NCBI RefSeq assembly: GCF_003258945.1
Contig: NZ_QLIX01000010.1
Span: 62,001-126,000, forward strand
Origin: Roseicella frigidaeris
GTDB lineage: Bacteria > Pseudomonadota > Alphaproteobacteria > Acetobacterales > Acetobacteraceae
Direction: 5' to 3'
Length of the DNA: 64,000 bases
Shown: piece after piece, positions 36,791-47,017 of the stretch
Position numbering within the stretch: the first letter of the stretch is position 1
Layout: every line of letters starts with the position of its first letter
Notes under the pieces: model-generated
Seen by the model: the letters and a program-made list of their open reading frames with translations, nothing else
The model's database searches: none
Told to the model about the DNA's origin: nothing
Position numbers and translations under genes: made by a program

Positions 36791-37510
36791 TATTATCTTT
36801 CCCGCCCAGCGATCACTGGCATGCGTCAGCCCATGCCCGAGGCCGAGATGCAGCCCGATCGTCTCGCCGAGCCGCATATCCGTGGTGACGAAGAGCTGGT
36901 GCGCCTGCCCGTGCGCCGCCGCCGGGTGGTCGATGCGGCCGAAATCCATGTAGTGCTCGAGGCCGAGCCAGACCCGCTCCGCCACCTGCCGCACGCCGCG
37001 GATCGCCGGCGCGAAGACCGGCCCCTCCCGCCCGAGCGGCACCTCGACGGCGGGGTTCAGGATGAGCTGCCAGGGCCCGCGGCGCAGGTCGATGATCGGC
37101 CGCAGCGTCACCGCCCAGTTGGTCGCCGAGAAGCGGATCGGCTGGCTGCGCAGCTCGAGGTCGAAGCCGAGGGCCAGCGGCCGGTCGCCGGCGCCGGGCA
37201 TGACGAAGCTGTTGCGCAGCTTGACGCCGCCGCCGAAGACCTCGCCCGAGAACTCCTTCGCCACCGGCAGGTAGAGCGCCACCTCGTGCCAGGGCGCGGT
37301 GACGTAGCCGATCTCGGCGGTGAACAGCGCGCCGTTCCGCGGCGCGCCCTCGCCGTCGAGGATGCCGCGCCGGCCGGCATTCAGGTGGAGATTGAGATCC
37401 ACCCCGCCCGGCTCGCCGATGCGGCCGTCGAAGACCTGGAACTCGTCGAAGCCGGCGCCGCGCGCGAGACCGGGCAGCAGCAGGGCAAGCAGCAGCAGCG
37501 CGCGGCGCAT
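36773..37510 (-). CDS. Predicted outer-membrane beta-barrel protein
   Basis: 245 aa. Signal peptide MRRALLLLALLLPGLARGAG, then alternating amphipathic strands throughout (for example ALFTAEIGYVTAPWHEVALYLPVA, IGLHLGLGHGL, KIILSFDL at the end). The pattern LFTAEIGYVTAPWHEVALYLP occurs in uncharacterised proteobacterial barrel proteins. The C-terminal residue is Leu rather than the usual Phe. The start is placed at ATG 37510, where the signal peptide begins. The 3' end lies inside the AT-rich zone. Confidence 0.65.
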   Translation of the reverse strand: MRRALLLLALLLPGLARGAGFDEFQVFDGRIGEPGGVDLNLHLNAGRRGILDGEGAPRNGALFTAEIGYVTAPWHEVALYLPVAKEFSGEVFGGGVKLRNSFVMPGAGDRPLALGFDLELRSQPIRFSATNWAVTLRPIIDLRRGPWQLILNPAVEVPLGREGPVFAPAIRGVRQVAERVWLGLEHYMDFGRIDHPAAAHGQAHQLFVTTDMRLGETIGLHLGLGHGLTHASDRWAGKIILSFDL

Positions 37511-37567
37511 GGGGCGGGTCCCGATCGTCCGCCGCCGCAACGCATCTCCGCCGCTGCCGTTCCCGCC

Positions 37568-38002
37568 TCAGCCGGGGGCGATCACCGCCCAGCTCGTCGT
37601 CACATGCGCCGCCAGCGCCTCCGATCCCTCGGCGCGGATCAGGATCTCGCCGAAGACCATGCGCTTGCCGCGCTTGACGAGGCGCGCCTCGGCCAGCACC
37701 GGGCCGGCGCCGGCCGGGCGGAGGAAGTTCACCGTCATCGTGCTGGTCACGCTCTCGTCGCGCCCGCCGGAGACGGAGAGCAGCGCCGCCCACATCGCCA
37801 CATCGGCGAGGCCCATCAGCGCCGGGCCGGAGACGGTGTTGCCCGGCCGCAGCAGCAGCGGCCGCGCCGGCAGCCGCAGCAGCGCGGTGCCGGCCTCGGC
37901 GGCGAGCACCTCCACCCCCCAATCCTCGGCCAGCGGCACGCCGCGGCGCAGGATGGCCTGGATCTCGGCCGGGCTCGGCCCGGGATGGCTCGGTGTCGTC
38001 AT
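37568..38002 (-). CDS. PaaI-type hotdog-fold thioesterase
   Basis: Acyl-CoA thioesterase of the PaaI/YigI-like type, 144 aa. Pattern: [27 protein letters not shown] (hotdog helix with the catalytic Asp in ADVAM), then [11 protein letters not shown] and [20 protein letters not shown] 38002 overlaps the hutI stop as ATGA, so it is translated with the hut genes although it is not a known hut function. Thioesterase substrate unknown. Confidence 0.85.
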   Translation of the reverse strand: MTTPSHPGPSPAEIQAILRRGVPLAEDWGVEVLAAEAGTALLRLPARPLLLRPGNTVSGPALMGLADVAMWAALLSVSGGRDESVTSTMTVNFLRPAGAGPVLAEARLVKRGKRMVFGEILIRAEGSEALAAHVTTSWAVIAPG

Positions 38003-39222
38003 CGAAGTCCTTCGCCCCGCTGTTCCTCGACCACGTGGCCCCCGACCACGCGGCCGATGCAGGGATTGCCGCCGATCCAGTAGCAGAGCTCGGCCGGGCG
38101 GGCGATGCGGTAGAGGGCGAGGTCGCAGCGGAGGCCCGGCGCCAGCCGGCCGCGATCGGCGAGGCCGAGCGCCGCCGCCGCCACCACCGTCACGCCGCGC
38201 AGCGCCTCGGCGACGGTGAGCCGGAACAGGGTGCAGCCGAGGTTCAGCATCAGCAGCAGCGAGAGGGCGGGCGAGGAACCGGGATTGAGGTCGCTCGCCA
38301 GCGCCAGGCGCAGCCCGGCGGCGCGCATCGCGGCGATGTCCGGCCGGCGCTCCTCGCGGATGAAGTAGCAGGCGCCGGGCAGCAGCACCGCGACGCTGCC
38401 CGCCCGCGCCATCGCCGCGATCCCCGCGGTCGAGGCATATTCCAGATGGTCGGCCGAGAGGGCGCCGTATCGCGCGGCCAGCGCGGCGCCGCCGAAGTCG
38501 CAGAGCTGGTCGGCATGCAGCTTCACCGGCAGGCCGGCGGCCCGCGCCGCCTCGAAGACCAGCGCCGTCTCCTCCAGCGTGAAGGCGATGCGCTCGCAGA
38601 AGGCATCCACCGCATCGGCGAGCCCGGCCCCGGCCGCCGCCGGCAGGATCACTTCGGCGACGTGCCGGGCATAGTCGGCGCGCCGGCCGGCGAATTCCGG
38701 CGGCACCGCATGCGCGGCGAGCAGCGTGGTCCGCACCGAGACCGCCGCCGTCTCCCCCAGCCGCCGCGCGACGCGCAACTGCCGCAGCTCGGTCTCGAGA
38801 TCGAGCCCGTAGCCCGACTTGATCTCGACCGTCGTCACCCCCTCGGCCATGAGCGCGGCGAGGCGCGGCCGCGCGGCGGCGAGCAGCGCGTCCTCCGACG
38901 CCGCCCGCGTCGCCCGCACCGTCGAGAGGATGCCGCCCCCGGCGCGGGCGATCTCCTCGTAGCTCGCGCCCTCCAGCCGCTGCTCGAACTCGGCGGCGCG
39001 GTCGCCGCCGAAGACGAGATGGGTGTGGCAGTCGATCAGCCCGGGCAGGATCCAGGCGCCGGCGCAATCCACGGTCTCGGCAGCCGGCCCGGGCAGCGCC
39101 GCGCGCGGCCCGACCCAGGCGATGCGCCCGCCCCTCGCCGCCACGGCGCCATCCTCGACGAGGCCGAGCCCCTCGCCCTGCATGGTCGCCAGATGGGCGT
39201 TCAGCCAGACCCGGTCGAACAT
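37999..39222 (-). CDS. hutI: Imidazolonepropionase HutI
   Basis: Third step of histidine degradation: hydrolyses imidazolone-5-propionate to N-formimidoyl-glutamate. 407 aa amidohydrolase with metal ligands H66 and H68 in [14 protein letters not shown], followed by the HutI segments [39 protein letters not shown] and [17 protein letters not shown] 39222 shares one base with the hutH stop (TGATG). Part of a hutU-hutH-hutI-thioesterase unit with every junction overlapping. Confidence 0.96.
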   Translation of the reverse strand: MFDRVWLNAHLATMQGEGLGLVEDGAVAARGGRIAWVGPRAALPGPAAETVDCAGAWILPGLIDCHTHLVFGGDRAAEFEQRLEGASYEEIARAGGGILSTVRATRAASEDALLAAARPRLAALMAEGVTTVEIKSGYGLDLETELRQLRVARRLGETAAVSVRTTLLAAHAVPPEFAGRRADYARHVAEVILPAAAGAGLADAVDAFCERIAFTLEETALVFEAARAAGLPVKLHADQLCDFGGAALAARYGALSADHLEYASTAGIAAMARAGSVAVLLPGACYFIREERRPDIAAMRAAGLRLALASDLNPGSSPALSLLLMLNLGCTLFRLTVAEALRGVTVVAAAALGLADRGRLAPGLRCDLALYRIARPAELCYWIGGNPCIGRVVGGHVVEEQRGEGLR

Positions 39223-40730
39223 CAGCCGAGCCCCGCCAGCGAAGCGAAGCGGCCCCGCTCGACCAGCGCCTTCACCGCGGCGATGTCGGGCGCCATGGCG
39301 CGGTCCGCCTCCCAGGCGCCGGCGACGCCGCGCACCAGCCCATGCGCCCCCTCCAGCGCCGCCGAGGATTGCAGCGGGCGGTGGAATTCCAGCCCCTGCG
39401 CCGCGGCCAGCAATTCGATGGCGAGGATCGCCGCCAGGTTCTCCGCCATGTCGTGCAGGCGGAGCGCGGCGCCGGTCGCCATGCTGACATGGTCCTCCTG
39501 GTTGGCGCTGGTCGGCAGGCTGTCGGTGCTGCGCGGCACGGCGAGCGCCCGGTTCTCCGCCACCAGCGCCGCCGCCGTCACCTGCGCCAGCATGAAGCCG
39601 GAGTTCAGCCCGCCCTCGCGCACCAGGAAGGCCGGCAGGCCGGACAGCGCCGGGTCGGTCAGCAGGGCGATGCGCCGCTCGCCGATGGCGCCCAGCTCGG
39701 CCAGGGCGAGGGCGATCGAATCGGCGGCGAAGGCCACCGGCTCGGCGTGGAAATTGCCGCCCGAGAGCACCTCGCCCCCGGCGATGACCAGCGGGTTGTC
39801 GGTGACGGCATTCGCCTCCCGCTCCAGCACCGCCGCCGCATGGCCGAGCAGGTCGAGGCAGGCGCCCGCCACCTGCGGCTGGCAGCGCAGCGAATAGGGG
39901 TCCTGCACCCGCGGGTCCCCGGTGCGGTGGCTGTCGCGGATGGCGCTGCCCGCGAGCAGCCCGCGCAGCGCCGCGGCGACGCGGATCTGCCCCGGCTGGC
40001 CGCGCAGCGCGTGGATGCGCGGGTCGAAGGGCGTGTCGCTGCCGCGCGCCGCATCGGTGCTCATCGCCCCGGCGACGAGCGCGGTGCGCAGCAGGTCCTC
40101 GGCGGCGAAGAGCGCGGCCAGCGCCAGCGCCGTGCTCACCTGGGTGCCGTTCAGCAGCGCCAGCCCCTCCTTCGGGCCGAGCGAGAGCGGCGCGAGGCCG
40201 GCGCGGGCCAGCGCCGCCGCGCCCGGCAGCACCTCGCCGCCGAGGAAGGCCTCCCCCTCCCCGATCAGCACCAGGGAGAGATGCGCCAGCGGCGCCAGGT
40301 CGCCCGAGGCGCCGACCGAGCCGCGCGCCGGGATGGCCGGGATGATGCCGGCCTCGAGCAGCGCCAGCAGCGCCTCCACCACCGCCCCCCGCACGCCGGA
40401 GGCGCCGCGGGCCAGCGACAGCGCCTTCAGCGCCAGCACCAGCCGCACCACCGGCGCCGGCAGCAGCGGCCCGGTGCCGGCGGCATGGCTGCGCACTAGG
40501 TTGAGCTGGAGCTGGGCGAGCTGCCCGTCCGGGATGCGGGTGCTGGCCAGCTTGCCGAAGCCGGTATTGACGCCGTAGAGCGGCTCGCCCCCGGCCATGC
40601 ACGCGGCCAGCGCCGCCGCCGAGGCCTCGACCCCGGCGCGCCAGCCCGCCGGCAGGACCAGCCTCTCGCCCTCCATGACCGCCCGCAGCGCGGCGAGGCT
40701 GGCGCCGCCCGGCACGCCCGCCGCCGTCAT
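39222..40730 (-). CDS. hutH: Histidine ammonia-lyase HutH
   Basis: First step of histidine degradation, giving urocanate and ammonia. 502 aa. The MIO prosthetic group forms from Ala141-Ser142-Gly143 in [14 protein letters not shown]. Other signatures: [11 protein letters not shown] near the N-terminus, [23 protein letters not shown] and [14 protein letters not shown] 40730 overlaps the hutU stop as ATGA. Full length for the family. Confidence 0.97.
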   Translation of the reverse strand: MTAAGVPGGASLAALRAVMEGERLVLPAGWRAGVEASAAALAACMAGGEPLYGVNTGFGKLASTRIPDGQLAQLQLNLVRSHAAGTGPLLPAPVVRLVLALKALSLARGASGVRGAVVEALLALLEAGIIPAIPARGSVGASGDLAPLAHLSLVLIGEGEAFLGGEVLPGAAALARAGLAPLSLGPKEGLALLNGTQVSTALALAALFAAEDLLRTALVAGAMSTDAARGSDTPFDPRIHALRGQPGQIRVAAALRGLLAGSAIRDSHRTGDPRVQDPYSLRCQPQVAGACLDLLGHAAAVLEREANAVTDNPLVIAGGEVLSGGNFHAEPVAFAADSIALALAELGAIGERRIALLTDPALSGLPAFLVREGGLNSGFMLAQVTAAALVAENRALAVPRSTDSLPTSANQEDHVSMATGAALRLHDMAENLAAILAIELLAAAQGLEFHRPLQSSAALEGAHGLVRGVAGAWEADRAMAPDIAAVKALVERGRFASLAGLG

Positions 40731-42409
40731 GCCGGCCGCCCCACGCCGCCGAGCATCGGCAGGTCGAGCCCATGCTCGCGGGCGCAGTCGATGGCGATGC
40801 CGTAGCCGGCATCGGCATGGCGCATGACGCCCGTGGCGGGGTCGTTCCACAGCACGCGCCGCAGCCGCCGTGCCGCCGCCTCGGTGCCGTCGCAGAGGAT
40901 GACCATGCCGGCATGCTGCGAGAAGCCCATGCCGACGCCGCCGCCATGATGCAGCGAGACCCAGGTGGCGCCCGAGGCGGTGTTCAGCAGCGCGTTCAGC
41001 AGCGGCCAGTCGGAGACGGCATCCGAGCCGTCCTGCATCGCCTCGGTCTCGCGGTTGGGCGAGGCGACGCTGCCGGAATCGAGATGGTCGCGGCCGATGA
41101 CGATCGGCCCGATCTCGCCCCGCGCCACCATGGCGTTGAAGGCGAGGCCGAGCCGGTCGCGCTGCCCGAGCCCGACCCAGCAGATGCGCGCCGGCAGCCC
41201 CTGGAAGGCGATGCGCGAGCGCGCCATATCGAGCCACTGGTGCAGGTGCGGGTCGTCCGGGATCAGCTCCCGCACCTTGGCATCGGTCTTGTAGATGTCC
41301 TCCGGGTCGCCCGAGAGCGCCGCCCAGCGGAAGGGGGCGATGCCGCGGCAGAACAGCGGCCGGATATAGGCCGGCACGAAGCCCGGGAAATCGAAGGCCC
41401 GCGCCAGCCCCTCCTCCTTCGCCATCTGCCGGATGTTGTTGCCGTAATCGAGCACCGCGGCGCCGCGCGCCTGGAAATCGAGCATCGCCTGGACGTGCTG
41501 CACCATGCTGCGCCGCGCCGCGGCGGCGACGGCGCCCGGGTCGCTCTCGCGCTTCGCCTCCCATTCGGCCAGCGTCCAGCCGGCCGGCAGGTAGCCATTG
41601 GCCGGGTCGTGGGCGCTGGTCTGGTCGGTGACGATGTCGGGCACCACGCCGCGGCGGACCAGCTCGGGGAAGACCTCGGCGGCATTGCCGAGCAGCCCGA
41701 CCGAGATCGCCCGCTTTTCGTCGCAGGCGCGGCGGATCATGGCGAGCGCGGTGTCGAGGTCCTCGGCGCGGTGGTCGAGGTATTTCGTCTCCAGCCGCTT
41801 CTCGATCCGGCTCGGCTGGCATTCGACGCAGAGGATGGAGGCGCCGGCGAAGACGCCCGCCAGCGGCTGCGCCCCGCCCATGCCGCCGAGCCCGCCGGTG
41901 AGGATCCAGCGCCCGGCCAGCGAGCCGCCGAAATGCTGCCGCCCGGCCTCGGCGAAGGTCTCGTAGGTGCCCTGCACGATGCCCTGGGAGCCGATATAGA
42001 TCCAGGAGCCGGCCGTCATCTGGCCGTACATCATCAGCCCCTTGCGATCGAGCTCGGAGAAATGCTCCCAGCTCGCCCAGCGCGGCACCAGGTTGGAATT
42101 GGCGATCAGCACCCGCGGCGCGTCGGCATGGGTCTCGAAGACGCCGACCGGCTTGCCGGACTGCACCAGCAGGGTCTGCGTCTCCTCCAGCCGGCGCAGC
42201 ACCGCGACGATGGCCTCGAAGCTCCGCCAGTCGCGGGCGGCGCGGCCGATGCCGCCATAGACCACCAGCTCGCCCGGCCGCTCGGCCACCTCGGGGTCGA
42301 GGTTGTTCATCAGCATCCGGAGCGGCGCCTCGGTGCTCCAGTGCTTCGCGGATCGCTCCAGCCCACGGGGGGAGCGGATGACGGGGGCGTTGCGGAGAGG
42401 CTCGCTCAT
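40727..42409 (-). CDS. hutU: Urocanate hydratase HutU
   Basis: Second step of histidine degradation; NAD+-containing enzyme making imidazolone propionate from urocanate. 560 aa, full length. Signatures: [76 protein letters not shown] and the C-terminal [26 protein letters not shown]. The open frame far upstream covers unrelated genes and is not part of it. ATG 42409 follows the PAP2 phosphatase stop by 32 bases on the same strand. No HutC repressor is in the window. Confidence 0.97.
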   Translation of the reverse strand: MSEPLRNAPVIRSPRGLERSAKHWSTEAPLRMLMNNLDPEVAERPGELVVYGGIGRAARDWRSFEAIVAVLRRLEETQTLLVQSGKPVGVFETHADAPRVLIANSNLVPRWASWEHFSELDRKGLMMYGQMTAGSWIYIGSQGIVQGTYETFAEAGRQHFGGSLAGRWILTGGLGGMGGAQPLAGVFAGASILCVECQPSRIEKRLETKYLDHRAEDLDTALAMIRRACDEKRAISVGLLGNAAEVFPELVRRGVVPDIVTDQTSAHDPANGYLPAGWTLAEWEAKRESDPGAVAAAARRSMVQHVQAMLDFQARGAAVLDYGNNIRQMAKEEGLARAFDFPGFVPAYIRPLFCRGIAPFRWAALSGDPEDIYKTDAKVRELIPDDPHLHQWLDMARSRIAFQGLPARICWVGLGQRDRLGLAFNAMVARGEIGPIVIGRDHLDSGSVASPNRETEAMQDGSDAVSDWPLLNALLNTASGATWVSLHHGGGVGMGFSQHAGMVILCDGTEAAARRLRRVLWNDPATGVMRHADAGYGIAIDCAREHGLDLPMLGGVGRPA

Positions 42410-42441
42410 GCGCCGAGGATAGCGAGGCGCGGGCGGCCGCG

Positions 42442-43233
42442 TCAGCCGCGATCCTGCGGCCGCGCCGCGGCGTGGCCCCGGCGCCGCGGCCCGGCCCAGC
42501 GCCGGAGCAGCAGCCAGCAGCCCATCGCCCAGGCGGCGCCGAGGCACCAGCCGGCGAGCACGTCGGTCGGCCAGTGGACGCCGAGCCAGACCCGGCTGGC
42601 CCCGACCAGCAGGGTCAGCAGCACCGCCACGGTGAGGATGTAGGCGCGGTGCCGCCGCCGCCCCGCCTCGGCCGCCAGCAGCGCCCCGAGGGTGAGGAAG
42701 GCGATGGCCGAGAGCATGGCATGGCCGGAGGGGAAGCTCGCGGTCTGCACCTCCATCAGATGCGGCACCAGCGCCGGCCGCGGCCGGTCGAAGCCCCGCT
42801 TCAGCAGGTCGTTGAGCAGCAGCCCCCCGGGCAGGGAGAGCAGCAGCAGCCCCACCGCCCGCCAGTGCCGGTCGAGCGCCAGGTACAGGAGGGCGATCAG
42901 CCCGAACAGCGCCAGCACCGGGATGCTGCCGAGCGCCGTGACCTCGCGCGCGGCGAGGCTCAGCCAGGCCGGCCCGATCGGCTGCCGGGCATCCCCGGGC
43001 TGGCGCAGCGCCAGCAGCACCGCCTCGTCGAAGGCATGGTGCTCCGGCTCGATCAGCTCCAGCACCGCGGCGAAGCCGAGCAGCCCGGAGGCCAGGATGG
43101 CGAGCGCCGCCAGCGCCGCGCCCTGGCCGAGGGCGAAGCGGCCGAGCCGCGGCAGGAGCCCCGCGCGGCCGATGCCCTCGCGGCCGATGCCCTCGCGGCC
43201 GGCGCCCTCGCGGGCAGCGCCCCCTTGCTCCAT
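42442..43233 (-). CDS. PAP2 family membrane phosphatase
   Basis: Integral membrane lipid phosphatase, 263 aa with about six hydrophobic segments. The three phosphatase motifs are KRGFDRPRP (motif 1), PSGHAM (motif 2) and [17 protein letters not shown] (motif 3, catalytic His). Likely substrates are phosphatidate, PGP or undecaprenyl-pyrophosphate. The cytoplasmic N-terminus has repeated GREGI/A units encoded by 15-bp DNA repeats. ATG 43233 has GGAG 6 bases upstream. Divergent from a lipid kinase, with the two starts 10 bases apart. Confidence 0.88.
   Translation of the reverse strand: MEQGGAAREGAGREGIGREGIGRAGLLPRLGRFALGQGAALAALAILASGLLGFAAVLELIEPEHHAFDEAVLLALRQPGDARQPIGPAWLSLAAREVTALGSIPVLALFGLIALLYLALDRHWRAVGLLLLSLPGGLLLNDLLKRGFDRPRPALVPHLMEVQTASFPSGHAMLSAIAFLTLGALLAAEAGRRRHRAYILTVAVLLTLLVGASRVWLGVHWPTDVLAGWCLGAAWAMGCWLLLRRWAGPRRRGHAAARPQDRG
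43168..43212. repeat. 15-bp tandem repeats in the PAP2 gene
   Basis: About three near-identical copies of GCGGCCGATGCCCTC (last copy with GGC for GAT). On the minus strand they encode repeated GREGI/A units in the cytoplasmic N-terminus of the phosphatase. Confidence 0.7.
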
Positions 43234-43243
43234 GCTGGGCTCC

Positions 43244-44275
43244 ATGCTGCGGCAACCCCTGGCGGCCTCGCCGGTTGCCAGGGGCGAAGATGCGGGAGCC
43301 GGGACCATCGCCATCGAAACCACCGCCACCGAAACCGCCGGGGCCGGGCGGCCGGCCGAGCCCGGGCCGCCCACCGGGCGCACGCTGCTCATCGTCAACC
43401 GCCGCGCCCGCAACGGCGCCGAGCAGGCCGAGGCGGCCATCGCCGCCCTGGCCGGCGCCGGGCTCGACGTGCATCCCTATGACCCGCCCGAGGAGATGGG
43501 CTGCGCCGAGGCGGTGACCACCGGCCTCGCCCAAGGGGAAAGACTTGGCGGCTTCGACCGCGTCGTCATCGGCGGCGGCGACGGCACGCTGAACGGCGCC
43601 ATCCCCGGCCTCCGGCGCGCCGGCCTGCCCTTCGGCATCATGCCGCTCGGCACCGCCAACGACCTCGCCCGCAGCCTCGGCATCCCCTTCGATCTGGAGG
43701 GGGCGGCGCGGGTGATCGCCACCGCCGCGCCGCGGCCGGTCGATCTCGGCGAGGTGAACGGGCATTGCTTCTTCAACGTCGCCAGCATCGGCTTCAGCGC
43801 CGAGCTGGCCGGCGAGCTGAAGGCCGAGGCGAAGAAGCACTTCGGCACGCTCGGCTATGCGGTGGCCGCGCTGGGCCTGCTGCGCCGCGCCCGCCCCTTC
43901 TCCGCCTGGCTGGCGCATGACGGCGGCGAGCAGCGGGTGCGCACCATCCAGGTCTCGGTCGGCAACGGCCGGCACTATGGCGGCGGCATGACGGTGGCCG
44001 AGGATGCAAGGCCGGATGACGGGGTGCTGCATGTCTACAGCCTGGAGCTGCGGCACTGGTGGCAGCTCGTCGCCCTGCTGCCCTGGCTGCGCCGCGGCAC
44101 CCAGGGGCAGTGGCGGGAGGTGCGGGCCTTCCGCACCACCGACCTCGTACTCCGCACCCGCAAGCCGCGGCCGGTCAACACCGATGGCGAGCTGACGACG
44201 CACACCCCGGCGCATTTCCGGGTGCATCCGGCGGCGCTGCGCGTCTTCGCGCCGCCCGGCGAGACGGGGACCTAG
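43244..44275 (+). CDS. Lipid kinase, YegS/Rv2252/BmrU family (diacylglycerol kinase catalytic domain)
   Basis: Phosphorylates a membrane lipid such as diacylglycerol, phosphatidylglycerol or sphingosine. 343 aa. The domain begins with [12 protein letters not shown]; the ATP-binding [14 protein letters not shown] and [15 protein letters not shown] follow, and the C-terminal beta domain ends [18 protein letters not shown]. The first 50 residues look disordered. ATG 43244 is the only usable start besides ATG 43232, with no clear ribosome site. Paired head to head with a lipid phosphatase, so the two may interconvert a lipid and its phosphate. Confidence 0.87.
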   Translation: MLRQPLAASPVARGEDAGAGTIAIETTATETAGAGRPAEPGPPTGRTLLIVNRRARNGAEQAEAAIAALAGAGLDVHPYDPPEEMGCAEAVTTGLAQGERLGGFDRVVIGGGDGTLNGAIPGLRRAGLPFGIMPLGTANDLARSLGIPFDLEGAARVIATAAPRPVDLGEVNGHCFFNVASIGFSAELAGELKAEAKKHFGTLGYAVAALGLLRRARPFSAWLAHDGGEQRVRTIQVSVGNGRHYGGGMTVAEDARPDDGVLHVYSLELRHWWQLVALLPWLRRGTQGQWREVRAFRTTDLVLRTRKPRPVNTDGELTTHTPAHFRVHPAALRVFAPPGETGT

Positions 44276-44356
44276 CGCCCGCCTCCCCCCTGGTGTCCCG
44301 CCCCCTGGCGCCCCAACCCCTGGCGCCTTGCCCATCGCCGCGGGCATGATCCGGCC

Positions 44357-45730
44357 ATGCCGGAATTCCACGCCCGCGCCGCCCTGCTGCCGGATGGCTG
44401 GGCCGCCGATGTCCTGATCGCCGCCGACGATGCGGGCTGGATCACCGCCGCGACCCCCGGCGCCGCGCCGGGCGCCGCCGCGCGCCTGCCGGGCGCCGTC
44501 ATCCCCGGCCTGCCGAACCTGCACTCCCACGCCTTCCAGCGCGCCATGGCCGGCGGCGCCGAGCGGCGCAGCCCGGCCGGGCAGGACAGCTTCTGGACCT
44601 GGCGCGAGACCATGTACCGCTTCGTCGCCCGCCTCGACCCCGACACCGCCGAGGCGGTGGCGCTGCAGCTCTATGTCGAGCTGCTGGAATGGGGCTTCAC
44701 CGCCGTCGCCGAGTTCCACTACCTGCACCACCAGCCCGATGGCACGCCCTATGCCGGCATCGCCGAGATGGCGCTGCGCCACCTCGCCGCGGCGCGCCGC
44801 GCCGGCCTCGGCATCACCCTGCTGCCGAGCCTCTACCGGCATGGCGGCATCTTCGGCGCGCCGCCGAGCCCGGGGCAGCGCCGCTTCCTCAACGACCTCG
44901 AGCCGTATGGCCGCATCCTCGAGGCCTGCCGCGCCGCGACCGCCGGCGACCCGCAGGCCGCGACCGGCATGGCGCCGCACAGCCTGCGCGCGGTGACGCC
45001 CGACATGCTCGCCGCCCTCGCCCCGCTGCCGGGGCCGATCCACATCCACGCCGCCGAGCAGGCGAAGGAGGTGGCGGAATGCCTCGCCGCCACCGGCGCC
45101 CGGCCGGTCGCCTGGCTGCTCGACAACGCGCCGATCGACGCGCGCTGGTGCCTGATCCACGCGACGCACATGACGCCGGAGGAGACGGCGGCGCTGGCCG
45201 CGCGCGGCGCCGTCGCCGGCCTCTGCCCGAGCACCGAGGCCTCGCTCGGCGACGGCCTCTTCCCGCTGCCCGGCTTCCTCGCCGCCGGCGGGCGGCTCGG
45301 CATCGGCACCGACAGCCATGTCGGCACCTCGCCGCGTGACGAGCTGCGCCAGCTCGAGACCAGCCAGCGCCTGGCGCGGCAGGAGCGCGCCGTCGCCGCC
45401 AGCGAGGCGGTGCCGCATCCCGGGCGGCGGCTGCTCGAGGCGGCGCTCGCCGGCGGGGCGCAGGCGAGCGGGCGGCGGATCGGCGCCATCGCGCCCGGGC
45501 TGCGCTGCGACCTCGTCGCGCTCGACGACGCGCATCCCTCGCTGATCGGCCGCGCCGGGGATGCGCTGCTCGATGCCTGGGTCTTCTCCGGCCAGGGCAA
45601 CCCGGTCGATACGGTGGTCGTGGGAGGACGCCGAATGGTTGAAAACGGTCGCCACATCATAAGGGTAGAAGCAGGGAAGCGTTACACTTTGGCAATTGAA
45701 AAACTCTTGGATGTGCGTTGTAACAAGTAA
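44357..45730 (+). CDS. hutF: Formimidoylglutamate deiminase HutF (mosaic 3' end)
   Basis: Converts N-formimidoyl-glutamate to N-formyl-glutamate in the five-step hut pathway. 457 aa amidohydrolase: H55 and H57 in [33 protein letters not shown] and [15 protein letters not shown]. The reading frame is intact, but from about 45618 the DNA switches from GC-rich to AT-rich codons for the last 33 or so residues ([19 protein letters not shown] onward), still in frame and still HutF-like. hutU/H/I are on the opposite strand 2 kb away; no hutG deformylase is in the window. Confidence 0.94.
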   Translation: MPEFHARAALLPDGWAADVLIAADDAGWITAATPGAAPGAAARLPGAVIPGLPNLHSHAFQRAMAGGAERRSPAGQDSFWTWRETMYRFVARLDPDTAEAVALQLYVELLEWGFTAVAEFHYLHHQPDGTPYAGIAEMALRHLAAARRAGLGITLLPSLYRHGGIFGAPPSPGQRRFLNDLEPYGRILEACRAATAGDPQAATGMAPHSLRAVTPDMLAALAPLPGPIHIHAAEQAKEVAECLAATGARPVAWLLDNAPIDARWCLIHATHMTPEETAALAARGAVAGLCPSTEASLGDGLFPLPGFLAAGGRLGIGTDSHVGTSPRDELRQLETSQRLARQERAVAASEAVPHPGRRLLEAALAGGAQASGRRIGAIAPGLRCDLVALDDAHPSLIGRAGDALLDAWVFSGQGNPVDTVVVGGRRMVENGRHIIRVEAGKRYTLAIEKLLDVRCNK

Positions 45731-46250
45731 ATTTTCTCGCTTATTCGATCGAGAAGATTTTATATTTCCGCTGCTCAATAGATTTGTGATCGTTATGGCA
45801 TACGTTGCAGCAAACTTAATGACTGGGGAAGAAATTGTTTCTGAAGGAAAAATACATTGGTTCGTGTATATCGTTCCTATCATTTCGATTATAGCATCTT
45901 TCTTCCTTATGGCAACTGATGCGTCTGTCTTTGGATTTTTAGTTTTATTGTTCGGAATTTTGCGGCTGATTTCGGCTTTTATAGTGCGCAATACAACAGA
46001 ATTAGTAATAACAAATAGGAGAATTATTGCAAAATTTGGCTTTATACGCCGCAATACAGTAGAACTTCTCCACCGAAATGTAGAGAGCTTGCACGTCAGC
46101 CAGGGAGTGTTTGGCAGATTATTCCGATTTGGTACAATCATCGTGAATGGTACCGGCGGAGTAAGGACCCCTGTGCCTGATATTGATCACCCACTTGAGT
46201 TTCGGCGCACCGCACTGCGCCTTCTGGACAATAGAGAGCAATAACGGTTG
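45618..46250. other. Low-GC island
   Basis: Roughly 630 bases in which A/T-rich wording (AAATTTTCTCGC, AGAAGATTTTATATTT, TTTTTAGTTTTATTG) replaces the very GC-rich surroundings. It begins inside the last codons of hutF, holds the PH-domain gene, and stops just before the SDR at 46261. No repeats or integrase mark its borders. Confidence 0.75.
45795..46244 (+). CDS. Bacterial PH domain (bPH2/YdbS-like) membrane protein, low GC
   Basis: 149 aa from ATG 45795, where family homology begins ([22 protein letters not shown]); ATG 45696 is in frame but overlaps hutF. Two membrane spans ([18 protein letters not shown] and [19 protein letters not shown]) precede the PH domain: [44 protein letters not shown], ending [11 protein letters not shown]. 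Function unknown, membrane-associated. Codon use is sharply different from all neighbours, so recent transfer is likely. Confidence 0.85.
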   Translation: MAYVAANLMTGEEIVSEGKIHWFVYIVPIISIIASFFLMATDASVFGFLVLLFGILRLISAFIVRNTTELVITNRRIIAKFGFIRRNTVELLHRNVESLHVSQGVFGRLFRFGTIIVNGTGGVRTPVPDIDHPLEFRRTALRLLDNREQ

Positions 46251-46260
46251 ACTCGGTGAT

Positions 46261-47013
46261 ATGACCCAACAACTGCACGGGAAGACCGCCTATGTCACCG
46301 GGGGCAGCCGCGGCATCGGCCGCGCCATCGCGCTGGCCTTCGCCGAGGCGGGGGCGAATGTGGCGATCTGCCATCTCGGCGATGCCGAGCAGGCGGCGAC
46401 CCTGGTGCAGGCGGTGACGGCGCGCGGCCGGCACGGCTTCCAGAGGGAGGCCGACGCCGCCTCCCCCGCCGCGCTGCGCGACTTCGCCGCGGCGGCCGAG
46501 GCGGCGCTCGGCCCCTGCGACATCCTGGTGAACAATGCCGGGATCAACCTGCGCGGCCCCTTCGAGAGCATCACCGAGGAGGTCTACGACCGCGTCCTCG
46601 ACGTGCACCTGAAGGGCATGTTCTTCATGGCGCAGGCCGTCTATCCCGGCATGGTGGCGCGCGGCCAGGGGCGGATCATCAACATCGCCTCGCAGCTCGC
46701 CTTCAAGGGCGGGCCGGGGATCGCGCCCTATTGCGCCGCCAAGGCGGGCATCGTCGGCTTCACCCGGGCGCTGGCCTGGGAGGCGGCACCGAAGGGCATC
46801 CAGGTGAACGCCATCGCCCCCGGCCCGATCGAGACCGACCTGACCCGCGCCCGCGGGCCGGACTGGAAGCGGCACATGGAGGAGACGCTCCTCGCCGGCC
46901 GCCTCGGCCAGCCGGAGGAGATCGCGGCGACGGCGCTGCTGCTCGCCGGGCCGGGCGGCGCCTTCTATGTCGGCGCCACGCTCTCGCCGAACGGCGGCGA
47001 TATAATGTACTGA
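46261..47013 (+). CDS. SDR family oxidoreductase (FabG-like)
   Basis: 250 aa. Cofactor loop TGGSRGIGRA at residues 14-23, NNAGINLRGP, catalytic Ser in IASQLAF, YCAAK for the Tyr/Lys pair, and PNGGDIMY at the end, reminiscent of 3-oxoacyl-ACP reductases and PhaB-like enzymes. Substrate unknown. It starts 17 bases after the low-GC PH gene and returns to normal high GC at once. The 129-bp repeat array begins 5 bases after its stop. Confidence 0.87.
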   Translation: MTQQLHGKTAYVTGGSRGIGRAIALAFAEAGANVAICHLGDAEQAATLVQAVTARGRHGFQREADAASPAALRDFAAAAEAALGPCDILVNNAGINLRGPFESITEEVYDRVLDVHLKGMFFMAQAVYPGMVARGQGRIINIASQLAFKGGPGIAPYCAAKAGIVGFTRALAWEAAPKGIQVNAIAPGPIETDLTRARGPDWKRHMEETLLAGRLGQPEEIAATALLLAGPGGAFYVGATLSPNGGDIMY

Positions 47014-47017
47014 TATT

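Noticed and set aside
36643-36888. Plus-strand gene of 81 residues in the AT-rich patch
   Set aside because: No ribosome site, no recognisable pattern, and it runs antisense into the outer membrane gene.
40727-46141. An 1804-residue minus-strand open frame
   Set aside because: Only the final 560 residues are HutU; the remainder is antisense to hutF, the lipid kinase and the PH gene, an effect of high GC.
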